Below, piece after piece: positions 51,509 to 60,054 of a DNA stretch of 62,846 bases. The stretch's first letter is position 1. The number at the start of each line of letters is the position of its first letter. The stretch covers positions 1 through 62,846 of the forward strand of contig NZ_JANHLE010000031.1 of NCBI RefSeq assembly GCF_028682475.1. The letters run 5' to 3'. Below the pieces are notes generated by a model, which ran no database searches, was not told where the DNA came from, and was given only the letters and a program-made list of their open reading frames with translations. Origin of the DNA: Pseudomonas putida (GTDB lineage: Bacteria; Pseudomonadota; Gammaproteobacteria; Pseudomonadales; Pseudomonadaceae). The translations under genes were made by a program, and so were the position numbers.

Positions 51509-53449
51509 TTACTGGCTGTAGACCGTTTTTCCGCGGAACACTGTCTGCAACACCTTGGTATCGGCAATCTGCTCGGGCTTGCCCTGCGCCACCAGGTCGA
51601 ACAGGTTGCGGTCAAGGACGATGAAATCCGCCGACTTGCCCGCTTCGATCGAGCCGATCAGCTTGTCCTGGCGAACCGCGCGAGCGCCGTTGATGGTGTA
51701 GGCATCGAGCATCTGTTCCAGCGTCGCCGACTGTTCGGCGTTGTACGCCGGCTCCCCTGGAATCGCGCGGGTAATGCCAGCGGCAATGTTCATGAAGGGC
51801 CGTGGATCGCGGGAGTCGACCGGTGCGTCACTGCCGGCGACCAGAACTGCACCGGCCTTGTAAGAGCTTTGCACCGGGTAGGTGGCACTCCAGGTGTAGT
51901 TGTTTTTGTTGTAGAGCAGGTCGTTGATGTCCTGGCCCTTTTTGCTCTTCTCCAGGAACGGGGTGATCAGCACATCGTAGTCGGGCTGCTGGTTGATCCA
52001 GGCGTAGGTGTAGGTGAGGTACAAACCAAGCTCGCCAATGCGGCGCTGGTCGTCCGGGTGAATGACTTGCAGGTGGGCAATGGTGTGCGGAATGTGGCTG
52101 TCGCCATTGCGCTGGCGGGCAGCCTCCAGGGCATCGAGTGCGACACGCGTGGCGCGGTCACCAACGCTGTGGACGTGGATGCTGAAGCCATCGGCATCGA
52201 GCGCGCTGGCGTAGTTCTTGAAGTCTTCCGCCTTGTAATTGACGATGCCGTTCTTCTTCGAGTCCTCGCTGTCCTTGGTGACGGTGACAGCCCCGGTGTC
52301 GGCATTGAGCTTGAGGTGAGGCGTCTGATAGTTGTGCAACATGCCGGCATTGGGTGAGAACGGCGGCGTGCTGAAAGCGTCCCCTTCAAGCACACCGTCG
52401 GCGAAAATCTTCACCGCATCAGCCTTGATCAACGGGTTGTCAGCGAACGCGGCACGGACCTCCTGGGCTTTTTTCAGGTGCCCGGCAATATCCACCTTGC
52501 CCTTGTAATCGTCGTCAATGAAGCAGGTAGCGGCGGTGACACGCATGTTCAGCAGATCCTGCTTCTGCATCTTCACCAGCTGTTCGCGGATGAAATCATT
52601 GCTGCACGCATCCTGAATGCTGGTGATGCCGCTTTGCGCCATGACTTTGGCGACATCCGGCAGAATGTCGCCATAAACCTTCTCGCCGCGCGGGTCGCCG
52701 GGCTTTTGCGCAAACATGTCGAAGTTGCCTACAGGGATTTTCTCTTTGGCCGCGTCGCGCACGACGCCGGTGTCGAGGCTGACGTAGGGCGCCAGCTCGG
52801 CGAACACGCCCCCTTTGGCCAGGGTCTTGGCGTTGAAGCCAACAGGGTTGCCGTGCTGGTCCTCCGCCATGCTCAAGGCTTTGGAGTTGTAGGCGCTGGC
52901 ATGGCCATCGACCCCGGACAAGATGATCGGGTGACCATCGGCAGCCGCATCGAGCGCCTGGCGTATGGTTTTGTAGTTGGCCGTCGGCTCATTGCCTTCA
53001 TAGGGAACCCACTGATCGATCTTCAGCCAAGCGCCAGGTTCGCTGGCGTAGCGCGGCAAGCACTCCTTCACTTTGCTGGCCAGCTGATCGAGGTTTACCG
53101 CCTTGCCTTCAAGGTCACAGACATCCAGGGCGACGGTGCCCAGTACGTGGATATGGTTGTCGTGCAGGCCAGGCAACACCATCTTGCCGCCCAGATCGAC
53201 CACCTTGAATCCCTCGCTGATGAAGCGCTCCGCGCCCTCACGGTTGCCGGTATAGACGAACCTGTCGTTGGCGACGGCGATGGCTTCGACCTTCCGGTGC
53301 TGGCCATCCTGGGTGTAGATCTCGCCGTTGAGGTACACCGTGTTGTTGCTGTTGTCGACGGTAGGGACAGGCGTCTGGCTGCAGCCAGTGATCCCGACGA
53401 GCAAGGCAATGGAGGAAAGCGTTAGGTGTTGTTTTTGTTTTAAGCGCAT
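51509..53449 (-). CDS. Amidohydrolase family lipoprotein (YtcJ-like)
   Basis: A 646-aa metal-dependent hydrolase of the amidohydrolase_3/YtcJ group with a lipoprotein signal: MRLKQKQHLTLSSIALLVGI then TGCSQ, the lipobox Cys being about residue 23. Metal motifs are visible in VLPGLHDNHIHVLG (HxH), SIHVHSVGDRATRVALDA, HTIAHLQVIHPDD and VAGSDAPVDSRDP. It is probably anchored at the outer or inner membrane facing the periplasm. Substrate is unknown. ATG 53449 has GGAG 8 nt upstream. It is divergent from a TetR gene across two perfect palindromes, so TetR-type control is likely. Confidence 0.9.
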   Translation of the reverse strand: MRLKQKQHLTLSSIALLVGITGCSQTPVPTVDNSNNTVYLNGEIYTQDGQHRKVEAIAVANDRFVYTGNREGAERFISEGFKVVDLGGKMVLPGLHDNHIHVLGTVALDVCDLEGKAVNLDQLASKVKECLPRYASEPGAWLKIDQWVPYEGNEPTANYKTIRQALDAAADGHPIILSGVDGHASAYNSKALSMAEDQHGNPVGFNAKTLAKGGVFAELAPYVSLDTGVVRDAAKEKIPVGNFDMFAQKPGDPRGEKVYGDILPDVAKVMAQSGITSIQDACSNDFIREQLVKMQKQDLLNMRVTAATCFIDDDYKGKVDIAGHLKKAQEVRAAFADNPLIKADAVKIFADGVLEGDAFSTPPFSPNAGMLHNYQTPHLKLNADTGAVTVTKDSEDSKKNGIVNYKAEDFKNYASALDADGFSIHVHSVGDRATRVALDALEAARQRNGDSHIPHTIAHLQVIHPDDQRRIGELGLYLTYTYAWINQQPDYDVLITPFLEKSKKGQDINDLLYNKNNYTWSATYPVQSSYKAGAVLVAGSDAPVDSRDPRPFMNIAAGITRAIPGEPAYNAEQSATLEQMLDAYTINGARAVRQDKLIGSIEAGKSADFIVLDRNLFDLVAQGKPEQIADTKVLQTVFRGKTVYSQ

Positions 53450-53462
53450 ACGGGCTCCGGTT

Positions 53463-53486
53463 AAATTACAGTAATTACTGTAATTT
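53463..53486. promoter_or_regulatory. Perfect 24-bp palindrome, likely TetR operator
   Basis: AAATTACAGTAA directly followed by its complement TTACTGTAATTT, 14 nt upstream of the amidohydrolase start. A dyad of this length and position, in the divergent gap beside a TetR gene, is the expected form of a TetR-family operator. Confidence 0.8.
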
Positions 53487-53503
53487 GATCTTCTACCAGC
53501 GTT

Positions 53504-53542
53504 GCCTATTGGCGTCAATCGGTGAGATTGACGCCAATAGGC
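53504..53542. promoter_or_regulatory. Perfect 17-bp inverted repeat in the divergent promoter region
   Basis: GCCTATTGGCGTCAATC (53504-53520), loop GGTGA, then its exact complement (53526-53542). It lies between the palindrome at 53463 and the TetR start, and may be a second operator or a leader hairpin of the TetR transcript. Confidence 0.7.
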
Positions 53543-53589
53543 AAGACCATGTGAAATGCGGGCCAACCCACAACAAGGCTGAGCGTTCG

Positions 53590-54237
53590 ATGACTTCGCT
53601 AGATTTGAAGATGCGCCGCGAGCCGCGCCAGCAACGCACCTTGGCGATCATCCAGAAGATTGAACAGGCGACGCTGGCACTGCTCAAGGAAGGCGGCATT
53701 ACCCTGCTCAATACCAATGCCATCGCCGAACGCTGCGACATCGACATCAAGTCGCTGTACCGTTTTTTCCCGAACAAGGAAGCCATCGTTTACCGCCTGG
53801 CCGAGCAGTGGCTGGAGGAAATACGCCAGCGGGAACAGGCGATTTATCAAAGCGATCTGGGCCTGGTTGAAATCTGGGACGCGCTCGATGACATGATCGA
53901 CGGGATCGAGCAGCAGTTTTCCGGCTATGGCGCACTCTGGCAGGCCATGGATGTCATTCCCGCTTTGCACGAGCTGGAGCAAGCCCATGAGGCGGTTCAG
54001 ATAGACAACATGGTGGCGCTGCTGAGAAAGCATGGCTGCTGTTGGCCAGAGAAAGACGTCACCGAGCTGGCCAGGTATTTGTACCGGACCTGGGATGTGG
54101 TCAAGCAAGGCAGCATCGAGCAGGGCGAAGCCCGCGGACTGATGTGGCGTGCGCATAAGAAGTGGCAGCATCGGCTGCTGCTGTCGGCGGTTAAATGCCG
54201 GGACAGCGCCGAGTTTGAACTGGGGCTGTCCGATTAA
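53590..54237 (+). CDS. TetR/AcrR family transcriptional regulator
   Basis: A 215-aa repressor-type protein. The N-terminal HTH is QRTLAIIQKIEQATLALLKEGGITLLNTNAIAERCDIDIKSLYRFFPNKEAIVYRL, and the rest is an all-helical ligand domain. The open frame starts earlier (53485) but runs through both palindromes; ATG 53590 is the family-like start. It likely represses the divergent lipoprotein amidohydrolase gene and itself through the dyads at 53463-53542. Confidence 0.9.
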   Translation: MTSLDLKMRREPRQQRTLAIIQKIEQATLALLKEGGITLLNTNAIAERCDIDIKSLYRFFPNKEAIVYRLAEQWLEEIRQREQAIYQSDLGLVEIWDALDDMIDGIEQQFSGYGALWQAMDVIPALHELEQAHEAVQIDNMVALLRKHGCCWPEKDVTELARYLYRTWDVVKQGSIEQGEARGLMWRAHKKWQHRLLLSAVKCRDSAEFELGLSD

Positions 54238-54267
54238 GTGGCCACCGATGTACTCAAGGAGATGCAC

Positions 54268-54630
54268 ATGACATTGGCTGTCGACGGCTTGGTCAGCGTC
54301 ACCATGACCCACCCCATAAACGCCGCAATCGCTTCACGCCTGCCAGCGTTAGGCTTGAATCAGTTAGCTGACGGCCGGCTGTCTTTTTCAGGCGGTGTGG
54401 AATCATCAGGCGAACCAGCCAACGGCGTGGGGCATCAAGGATTACGACGTTTTCTACTATCGGGCTGGATGTCGCAACCTGTGAGGTTTATGCCCCCTAT
54501 GGTTTGACCGACATTGAACATGGGCTACTGCGGATCAATCCGAAAAACGCGCAGCCTGATCTGTTCGAAGAAAAGGCGAAAAGCTACCAGGCGCGCTGGC
54601 CCTGGCTGAAGATCCTGCCCCCTGCATAAC
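54268..54630 (+). pseudogene. Decayed nucleotidyltransferase-like gene (DUF925 type)
   Basis: Remnant of a gene for a nucleotidyltransferase-family protein (usually about 180-190 aa). An intact AAGGAG and ATG at 54268 open a frame encoding INAAIASRLPALGLNQ. At about 54365 the matching sequence moves to the next frame (LTAGCLFQAVWNHQANQPTA then WGIKDYDVFYY). At about 54462 it jumps again, skipping roughly 65-70 codons, to LDVATCEVYAPYGLTDIEHG and ends KSYQARWPWLKILPPA-stop at 54630. So one frameshift and one internal deletion have inactivated it. It lies just downstream of the TetR gene. Confidence 0.82.
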
Positions 54631-54636
54631 CCTGTA

Positions 54637-54780
54637 GGAGCTGGCGACAGCCTGCGATCGAGCGCGTAGCGCTCGCAAATGCTGAGTCCCGAATTTAACT
54701 GACGCTCCGCATTCGCAGGTTTGCTGCCGCTTTGCGGCAGATCGCGGGCAAGGCCCGCTCCCACAGAAGGCCCGCGCCCA
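54637..54780. repeat. REP-variant cluster
   Basis: Contains TAGGAGCTGGCGACAGCCTG...GCGAT, a GAGCGCGTAGCGCTC dyad, TGCCGCTTTGCGGCA and a GATCGCGGGCAAGGCCCGCT core. No coding sequence was recognised between the pseudogene and the dmlR stop codon. Confidence 0.65.
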
Positions 54781-54791
54781 AAGAAACCCCG

Positions 54792-55709
54792 TCAGCCGAG
54801 CTCCGGCAGGCTATAGCGCTCGGCAAAGTACTGGCGGAAAAACTCCACCGCCACCCGCACCTTGGCCGAGCTGGCCAAGGGCGAGGTATACACCGCCCAG
54901 ATATCCGCCGGCTGGTGATAGTCCCCCAATACCTGAACCAGACGCCCGTCCGCCAGGCTGTCATGTACATCCCACCACGAACGCAGCAAGATCCCACGCC
55001 CATCCAGGCACCACTGGTGCGCCACTTCGCCGTGGTTGCTCGACAGGCTGCCGGTCACCCGCACGCTCTCCTCGCCATTGGGCCCTTCCAGTTGCCAGAT
55101 GCCGAAGGGATGGTCGCGCTCTTTGATCACCAGGCAATCATGGCTACCCAGCTCGGCCAGCACTTTCGGCGTTCCGCGCCGCGCCAGGTAGGCCGGTGAG
55201 GCGCACAACACCCGACGGTTCCTGGCCAGCGGCTTGGCAATCAGGTTGGGCGCAATCGTGTTGCCGACCCGGATATCCAGGTCGACGCCCTCTTCGATCA
55301 GGTCGACCAGACGATCGTGAACATCCAGACGAACGTCCAGGCGCGGATAACGCTCGGCCAGCTCCGACAACGCCGGTGCCACGAATCGCCGCCCCAGGCC
55401 CAGGCTGCTGGCAATACGCAGTTGCCCGGTCGGCTCCCGGTGCTGGGCGCTGATGTCGTCACCCATGCGCTGCACCGCATCGAAGATCTGCTGCGCCCAC
55501 TGGTAAACCCGCTCGCCCTCCTCGCTCACGGTCACCCGTCGGGTGGTGCGATGCAACAGGCGCACCTCCAGGGTCTGTTCGAGCACACGGATACGTTTGC
55601 TGATGAACGCAGCCGACATGCCCAGTTCGTCGGCCACGGCCGCGAAGCTGGCGCGTTTGGCCACCTGGAGAAAGATATTGAGGTCGTCAAGGCTCGGTAG
55701 ATTATTCAC
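54792..55709 (-). CDS. dmlR: LysR family regulator, DmlR-like
   Basis: A 305-aa LysR-type regulator with HTH LDDLNIFLQVAKRASFAAVADELGMSAAFISKRIRVLEQTLEVRLLHRTTRRVTVSEEGE, the CrgA/DmlR subgroup pattern. It is divergent from the D-malate/tartrate dehydrogenase gene (100 nt apart), as DmlR is in E. coli (yeaT-yeaU). It is predicted to activate that gene in response to D-malate. Assignment of the name rests on synteny and subgroup. Confidence 0.88.
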   Translation of the reverse strand: MNNLPSLDDLNIFLQVAKRASFAAVADELGMSAAFISKRIRVLEQTLEVRLLHRTTRRVTVSEEGERVYQWAQQIFDAVQRMGDDISAQHREPTGQLRIASSLGLGRRFVAPALSELAERYPRLDVRLDVHDRLVDLIEEGVDLDIRVGNTIAPNLIAKPLARNRRVLCASPAYLARRGTPKVLAELGSHDCLVIKERDHPFGIWQLEGPNGEESVRVTGSLSSNHGEVAHQWCLDGRGILLRSWWDVHDSLADGRLVQVLGDYHQPADIWAVYTSPLASSAKVRVAVEFFRQYFAERYSLPELG

Positions 55710-55809
55710 GTTTCGTGTTCTAAGAATCTATGAATGGCGAGATTATCTCTGAATGAAGCCCTTATAGCATGGTCCGCACCTGTTCCCTAGACAACGAGTG
55801 CGCCCCCCC

Positions 55810-56901
55810 ATGAGCAAGACTTTCAGAATCGCCGCGATCCCTGGCGACGGCATCGGTATCGAAGTTCTCCCCGAAGGTATCCGCGTGGTCGAGGCCGCTG
55901 CGCGCAAGCATGGCCTGGACATCAGCTTCGAATTCTTCGAGTGGGCCAGCTGCGATTACTACCTGGCACACGGCAAAATGATGCCGGATGACTGGTTCGA
56001 ACAACTGAAGGACTTCGACGCCCTGTACTTCGGTGCGGTCGGCTGGCCAGACAAGGTCCCGGACCACATCTCGCTGTGGGGTTCGCTGCTCAAGTTCCGC
56101 CGCGACTTCGACCAGTACGTCAACATCCGTCCCGTGCGCCTGTTCCCTGGCGTGCCCTGCCCGCTGGCCGGCCGCGAGCCGGGCGATATCGACTTCGTGG
56201 TGATCCGCGAGAACACCGAAGGCGAATACTCGTCCCTGGGCGGACGCATGTTCGAAGGCACCGAAAACGAGTTCGTCCTGCAGGAGTCGGTGTTCACCCG
56301 CCGTGGTGTCGACCGCATCCTCAAGTACGCCTTCGACGTGGCCCAGACCCGCGAGCGCAAACACGTCACCTCGGCGACCAAGTCCAACGGCATGGCCGTG
56401 AGCATGCCTTACTGGGACGAACGCACCGCCGCCATGGCTGCCAATTATCCGGAAATCAGCTGGGACAAGCAGCACATTGATATCCTCTGCGCCCGCTTCG
56501 TGCTGCAACCGGATCGCTTCGACGTGGTGGTGGCTTCGAACCTGTTCGGCGACATCCTCTCCGACCTCGGTCCGGCCTGCGCCGGCACCATCGGTATCGC
56601 ACCATCGGCCAACCTCAACCCGGAGCGCAAGTTCCCGTCGCTGTTCGAGCCGGTACACGGCTCGGCCCCGGACATCTTCGGCAAGAACATCGCCAACCCG
56701 ATCGCGATGATCTGGTCCGGCGCGCTGATGCTCGAGTTCCTCGGCAACGACGGCGCCGACCCACGTTACCGCGCCGCCCACGATGACATCCTCAAGGCTA
56801 TCGAGCAGGTCATCGCTGCCGGTGACACCACCCGCGACATGGGCGGGCAGAAGTCCACCCAGGACGTGGGCCGGGCGATCACCGCACTGATCGAAGGTTG
56901 A
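55810..56901 (+). CDS. dmlA: D-malate/tartrate dehydrogenase (decarboxylating)
   Basis: NAD+- and divalent-metal-dependent beta-decarboxylating dehydrogenase of 363 aa, converting D-malate to pyruvate and CO2 and acting on tartrate in related enzymes. Motifs are FRIAAIPGDGIGIEVLPEG at the start, VIRENTEGEYSSLGGR, and the metal/substrate segment VVASNLFGDILSDLGPACAGTIG, then EPVHGSAPDIFGKNIANPIAMIWS. ATG 55810 (MSKTFRIA) is the family start. It is the second gene of a dmlR-dmlA-carrier-cntA-cntB layout, where it would consume malate formed from carnitine. A clear terminator follows. Confidence 0.92.
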   Translation: MSKTFRIAAIPGDGIGIEVLPEGIRVVEAAARKHGLDISFEFFEWASCDYYLAHGKMMPDDWFEQLKDFDALYFGAVGWPDKVPDHISLWGSLLKFRRDFDQYVNIRPVRLFPGVPCPLAGREPGDIDFVVIRENTEGEYSSLGGRMFEGTENEFVLQESVFTRRGVDRILKYAFDVAQTRERKHVTSATKSNGMAVSMPYWDERTAAMAANYPEISWDKQHIDILCARFVLQPDRFDVVVASNLFGDILSDLGPACAGTIGIAPSANLNPERKFPSLFEPVHGSAPDIFGKNIANPIAMIWSGALMLEFLGNDGADPRYRAAHDDILKAIEQVIAAGDTTRDMGGQKSTQDVGRAITALIEG

Positions 56902-56908
56902 TGGGATG

Positions 56909-56947
56909 GGGCCGATTGTCTGAATTGTCAGACAAGACGGCCCTTTT
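56909..56947 (+). terminator. Rho-independent terminator after dmlA
   Basis: GGGCCG-A-TTGTCTG, 6-nt loop, CAGACAA-GA-CGGCCC, then TTTT, 8 nt after the stop codon. It separates dmlA from the carrier gene, which therefore needs its own promoter. Confidence 0.88.
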
Positions 56948-56982
56948 CCTCTTGCGAGCGGCGCAGATTGTATGCAGAATCT

Positions 56983-57017
56983 GTTAACCGAAAGATTCAC
57001 GTTAACTTTTAGTTAAC
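56983..57017 (+). promoter_or_regulatory. GTTAAC repeat site upstream of the BCCT carrier gene
   Basis: GTTAAC (56983), 12 nt containing AGATTCAC, GTTAAC (57001), then a third GTTAAC at 57012. The first two, with their 18-bp spacing and most spacer bases, recur upstream of cntA. Confidence 0.7.
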
Positions 57018-57097
57018 AACCAAGGAAGGAGCGTTACCGCAACACCCCGGAATGCCTGCCGGGTATAGATAAGTACGCCAACGTCCAGGAGACGATG

Positions 57098-58696
57098 ATG
57101 TCGCACAAAAATAAAAAGATAGATGTGTTCCTGATCACCGTGAGTCTGATTGCCGTGCTGCTCACGGTGATAGGCCTTGCAGCCTTCCCCGCCGAAGCGG
57201 AAAGCGCAGCCAACCAGTTGTTCGAACTGTCCACCCGAACCTTCGGCACCAGTGTTCAGGTGTTGGTGTTCGGTAGCTCCCTGGCCGTGCTGTACCTGGC
57301 CTTCAGCAAATACGGCAATATCCGCCTGGGCAGTGGCAAACCCGAGTACGCCACGGCGACCTGGGTGTTCATGTTCATCTGCGCCGGTATGGGCTCCTCG
57401 ACCCTCTACTGGGGCGTCATGGAGTGGGCCTACTACTACCAGACCCCAGGTCTGAACATCGCCGCCGCCAGCCCGCAAGCCCTTGAGTACAGCGTCAGCT
57501 ACTCGTTCTTCCACTGGGGCGTCAGCGCCTGGTCGATCTACGCCCTGGCTTCGCTGGCCATGGCCTATCACTTCCATGTGCGCAAGAAGAGCGGCCTGAA
57601 TCTGGCCTCGATCGTCGAAGCGGTCACCGGTTTCAAGGCCACCGGCCCTGTCGGCCGTACTGTCGACCTGATCTTCCTGCTGACCATGATGGGCGCCCTG
57701 ACCGTGTCGCTGGCCCTCACCGCCTCGACCCTGACCCGCGGCCTGCATGACCTGACCGGCACCCCGGACACCTTCACCGTGCAGTTGATGGTGATCGGCG
57801 CCGTCGCGGTGATGTTCTCGCTCAGCTCCTACATCGGTATCGACGGCGGCCTGCAGCGTCTGAGCAAAATGGTCTGCATCGGCGCCCTGGTGTTTGCCGG
57901 CGTGGTGCTGCTGGTCGGCCCGACCCAGTTCACCATCAACAACACCGCCAACTCGATTGGCCTGATGATCCAGAACTACGTACACATGAGCCTGTTCACC
58001 GACCCGGCCGGCGACGGTGCCTTCACCCGCAACTGGACGGTGTTCTACTGGCTGTGGTGGGTGTCCTACGCTCCAGGCGTGGCAATGTTCGTCACCCGTG
58101 TTTCGCGTGGCCGGCAGATCAAGGAAGTGGTCATGGCCCTGCTGCTCGGTGGCAGCTTCGGTTGCTGGTTCTTCTTCGGCGCGCTGGAAAGCTACAGCAT
58201 GCACCAGTTCATCACCGGTGCCGTGGACGTGCCGAAAATGCTCAGCGAACAAGGCGGCGAATCGGCGGTAACCCACCTGCTGCTGGCATTGCCGTGGGGC
58301 CAGGTGTTCCTTGGCGTGTACCTGTTCATCATGGCGATCTTCTGCGCCTCGCACATGGACGCCGCGGCTTATGCAGTGGCTGCCACCAGCACCCGCAACC
58401 TGCGTGAAGGTGACGACCCGACGCCGACCCATCGCCTGTTCTGGTGTGTAGTGCTGACCCTGGTGCCGCTGGCCATGCTGTTTGCCAAAGCCTCGCTGTC
58501 GACCATGAAAACCGCTGTGGTACTGACTGCGATCCCGTTCATGGTGATCTTGCTGGTGAAGATCTACGGCTTCTTCAAATGGATGATCGAAGACTACGGC
58601 CAGGTACCGGCCTACCGCATTGAAGAAGAGGCGGCACGTATGGCTGGCGAAGAACCGCAAAACCAGGCCCCGCGCAGCGCTGCTGCCGTGCACTAA
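57098..58696 (+). CDS. BCCT family transporter, carnitine/betaine type (YeaV-like)
   Basis: Inner-membrane betaine-choline-carnitine transporter of 532 aa with twelve helices. The family Trp-rich signature is present (WTVFYWLWWVSYAPGVAMFVTRVSRGR, about 310-336), with MGSSTLYWGVMEWAYYYQTPG earlier. Start codons ATG 57095 and 57098 are adjacent; AGGAG lies 6 nt before 57098. By position it corresponds to YeaV of the E. coli yeaTUVWX cluster, and L-carnitine is the expected substrate. The upstream GTTAAC repeats are shared with cntA. Confidence 0.9.
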   Translation: MSHKNKKIDVFLITVSLIAVLLTVIGLAAFPAEAESAANQLFELSTRTFGTSVQVLVFGSSLAVLYLAFSKYGNIRLGSGKPEYATATWVFMFICAGMGSSTLYWGVMEWAYYYQTPGLNIAAASPQALEYSVSYSFFHWGVSAWSIYALASLAMAYHFHVRKKSGLNLASIVEAVTGFKATGPVGRTVDLIFLLTMMGALTVSLALTASTLTRGLHDLTGTPDTFTVQLMVIGAVAVMFSLSSYIGIDGGLQRLSKMVCIGALVFAGVVLLVGPTQFTINNTANSIGLMIQNYVHMSLFTDPAGDGAFTRNWTVFYWLWWVSYAPGVAMFVTRVSRGRQIKEVVMALLLGGSFGCWFFFGALESYSMHQFITGAVDVPKMLSEQGGESAVTHLLLALPWGQVFLGVYLFIMAIFCASHMDAAAYAVAATSTRNLREGDDPTPTHRLFWCVVLTLVPLAMLFAKASLSTMKTAVVLTAIPFMVILLVKIYGFFKWMIEDYGQVPAYRIEEEAARMAGEEPQNQAPRSAAAVH

Positions 58697-58704
58697 ACAC
58701 CCCC

Positions 58705-58778
58705 CTGTGGGAGCGGGCTTGCCCCGCGATGCGATTTGGCTGATCGATCGCAATCGCGGGGCAAGCCCGCTCCCACAG
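58705..58778. repeat. REP pair (inverted)
   Basis: CTGTGGGAGCGGGCTTGCCC and its complement around a spacer of about 22 nt, between the carrier gene and the cntA promoter region. Confidence 0.9.
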
Positions 58779-58819
58779 CAAGGCTGCCCCCACAGCAACC
58801 AAATTTTTTTGCCTGACTT

Positions 58820-58850
58820 GTTAACTGACAGATACACGTTAACTAACAAC
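58820..58850 (+). promoter_or_regulatory. GTTAAC repeat site upstream of cntA
   Basis: GTTAAC (58820), 12 nt (TGACAGATACAC), GTTAAC (58838), then TAACAAC. Compared with the carrier-gene site, 9 of the 12 spacer bases are identical and the spacing is the same. It ends 27 nt before the cntA ATG. Confidence 0.7.
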
Positions 58851-58877
58851 TAAAAACCGAGCTTGTGAGACCCGACC

Positions 58878-59999
58878 ATGAATGACTTCAAACGCCTGCC
58901 CGCCGATTTCTGCGCCAACGCCGACGAGGCGTTCACCATCCCTGCCAGCTTCTACACCCAACCGGCAGTGTTCGAACACGAGAAAGAAAACATCTTCGCG
59001 CGCAGCTGGATCTGCGTCGGCCACCGCAGTGAAGTGGCAGACAACAACGCCTACATCACCCGCGAAGTGATCGGCGAAAGCATCATCGTTGTGCGCGGCC
59101 GCGACAGCGTACTGCGCGCTTTCTACAACGTCTGCCCGCACCGCGGCCACCAACTGCTCAGCGGCAGCGGCAAGGCCAAGAACGTCATCACCTGCCCGTA
59201 CCACGCCTGGACCTTCAAGCTCGACGGCGACCTGGCCCACGCGCGCAACTGCGACAACGTGGTCAACTTCGACAAAGAGAACTCGTCGCTGGTGCAACTG
59301 CGCGTGGAAGAATACGCAGGCTTCATCTTCATCAATATGGACATGGAAGCAGGCTCCGTCGAAGACCAGCTGCCAGGCCTGCAAAAACGCATGCGTGAAG
59401 CCTGCGCGGTGATCGACGACCTGCACCTGGCCGCGCGTTTTGTCAGCGACACCCCGGCCAACTGGAAATCGATCGTCGACAACTACCTCGAGTGCTACCA
59501 CTGCGCCCCGGCCCACCCAGGCTTCGCCGACTCGGTAGACGTCGGTCAATACAGCCACAACCTGCACGGCAACTGGACCCTGCAATACGGCCTGGCCAAG
59601 CCTTCCGAGCAGTCGTTCAAGTTTGACGAGAGCGTGAAAGATCCCTCCTTCGCCGGTTTCTGGGCCTGGCCGTGCACCATGTTCAACGTGCCGCCAGGAG
59701 CGAACTTCATGACCGTGATCTACGAGTTCCCGGTCGATGCCGAAACCACCCTGCAGCACTACGACATCTACTTCCTCAACAAGGACATCACTGAAGAGCA
59801 GCAGAAGCTGATCGACTGGTACCGCGAAGTGTTCCGTCCGGAAGACCTGCGCCTGGTGGAAAGCGTGCAGAAAGGCCTCAAGTCCCGTGGCTACCGTGGC
59901 CAGGGCCGGATCATGGCCGACCGCGAGCGCAGCGGCATGAGCGAGCACGGCATCGCCCACTTCCACAACCTGATCGCCGTCGCCCACCTCAACGACTGA
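58878..59999 (+). CDS. cntA: Carnitine monooxygenase oxygenase subunit
   Basis: Rieske non-haem iron oxygenase of 373 aa that cleaves L-carnitine to trimethylamine and malic semialdehyde. The Rieske ligands are Cys86/His88 (NVCPHRGHQ) and Cys106/His109 (CPYHAW). The mononuclear iron site has His208 and His213 in NYLECYHCAPAHPGF, with Glu205 in the bridging position that is Asp in most Rieske oxygenases; this Glu is characteristic of CntA. The C-terminus LVESVQKGLKSRGYRGQGRIM is also CntA-like. It pairs with cntB two genes on. A glycine-betaine demethylase (GbcA) was considered and rejected on these motifs. Confidence 0.93.
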   Translation: MNDFKRLPADFCANADEAFTIPASFYTQPAVFEHEKENIFARSWICVGHRSEVADNNAYITREVIGESIIVVRGRDSVLRAFYNVCPHRGHQLLSGSGKAKNVITCPYHAWTFKLDGDLAHARNCDNVVNFDKENSSLVQLRVEEYAGFIFINMDMEAGSVEDQLPGLQKRMREACAVIDDLHLAARFVSDTPANWKSIVDNYLECYHCAPAHPGFADSVDVGQYSHNLHGNWTLQYGLAKPSEQSFKFDESVKDPSFAGFWAWPCTMFNVPPGANFMTVIYEFPVDAETTLQHYDIYFLNKDITEEQQKLIDWYREVFRPEDLRLVESVQKGLKSRGYRGQGRIMADRERSGMSEHGIAHFHNLIAVAHLND

Positions 60000-60005
60000 T
60001 AACCA

Positions 60006-60037
60006 CCGCCGCAGGCTGCACAGACGGCCTGCGGCGG
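60006..60037 (+). other. Intercistronic hairpin between cntA and the aldehyde dehydrogenase gene
   Basis: CCGCCGCAGGC, 10-nt loop, GCCTGCGGCGG: an 11-bp perfect stem right after the cntA stop codon and 6 nt before the next ribosome binding site. There is no T-run. It could stabilise the upstream message or reduce downstream translation. Confidence 0.6.
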
Positions 60038-60054
60038 CTTTCGGAGTGCCTTGC

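Noticed and set aside
53485..54237. Longer TetR frame from 53485
   Set aside because: It would translate through the inverted repeat, and its extra residues do not resemble the family.
58878..59999. Glycine betaine demethylase oxygenase (GbcA)
   Set aside because: The N-terminus, the NYLECYHC motif with bridging Glu205 and the yeaTUVWX-like gene order fit CntA instead.
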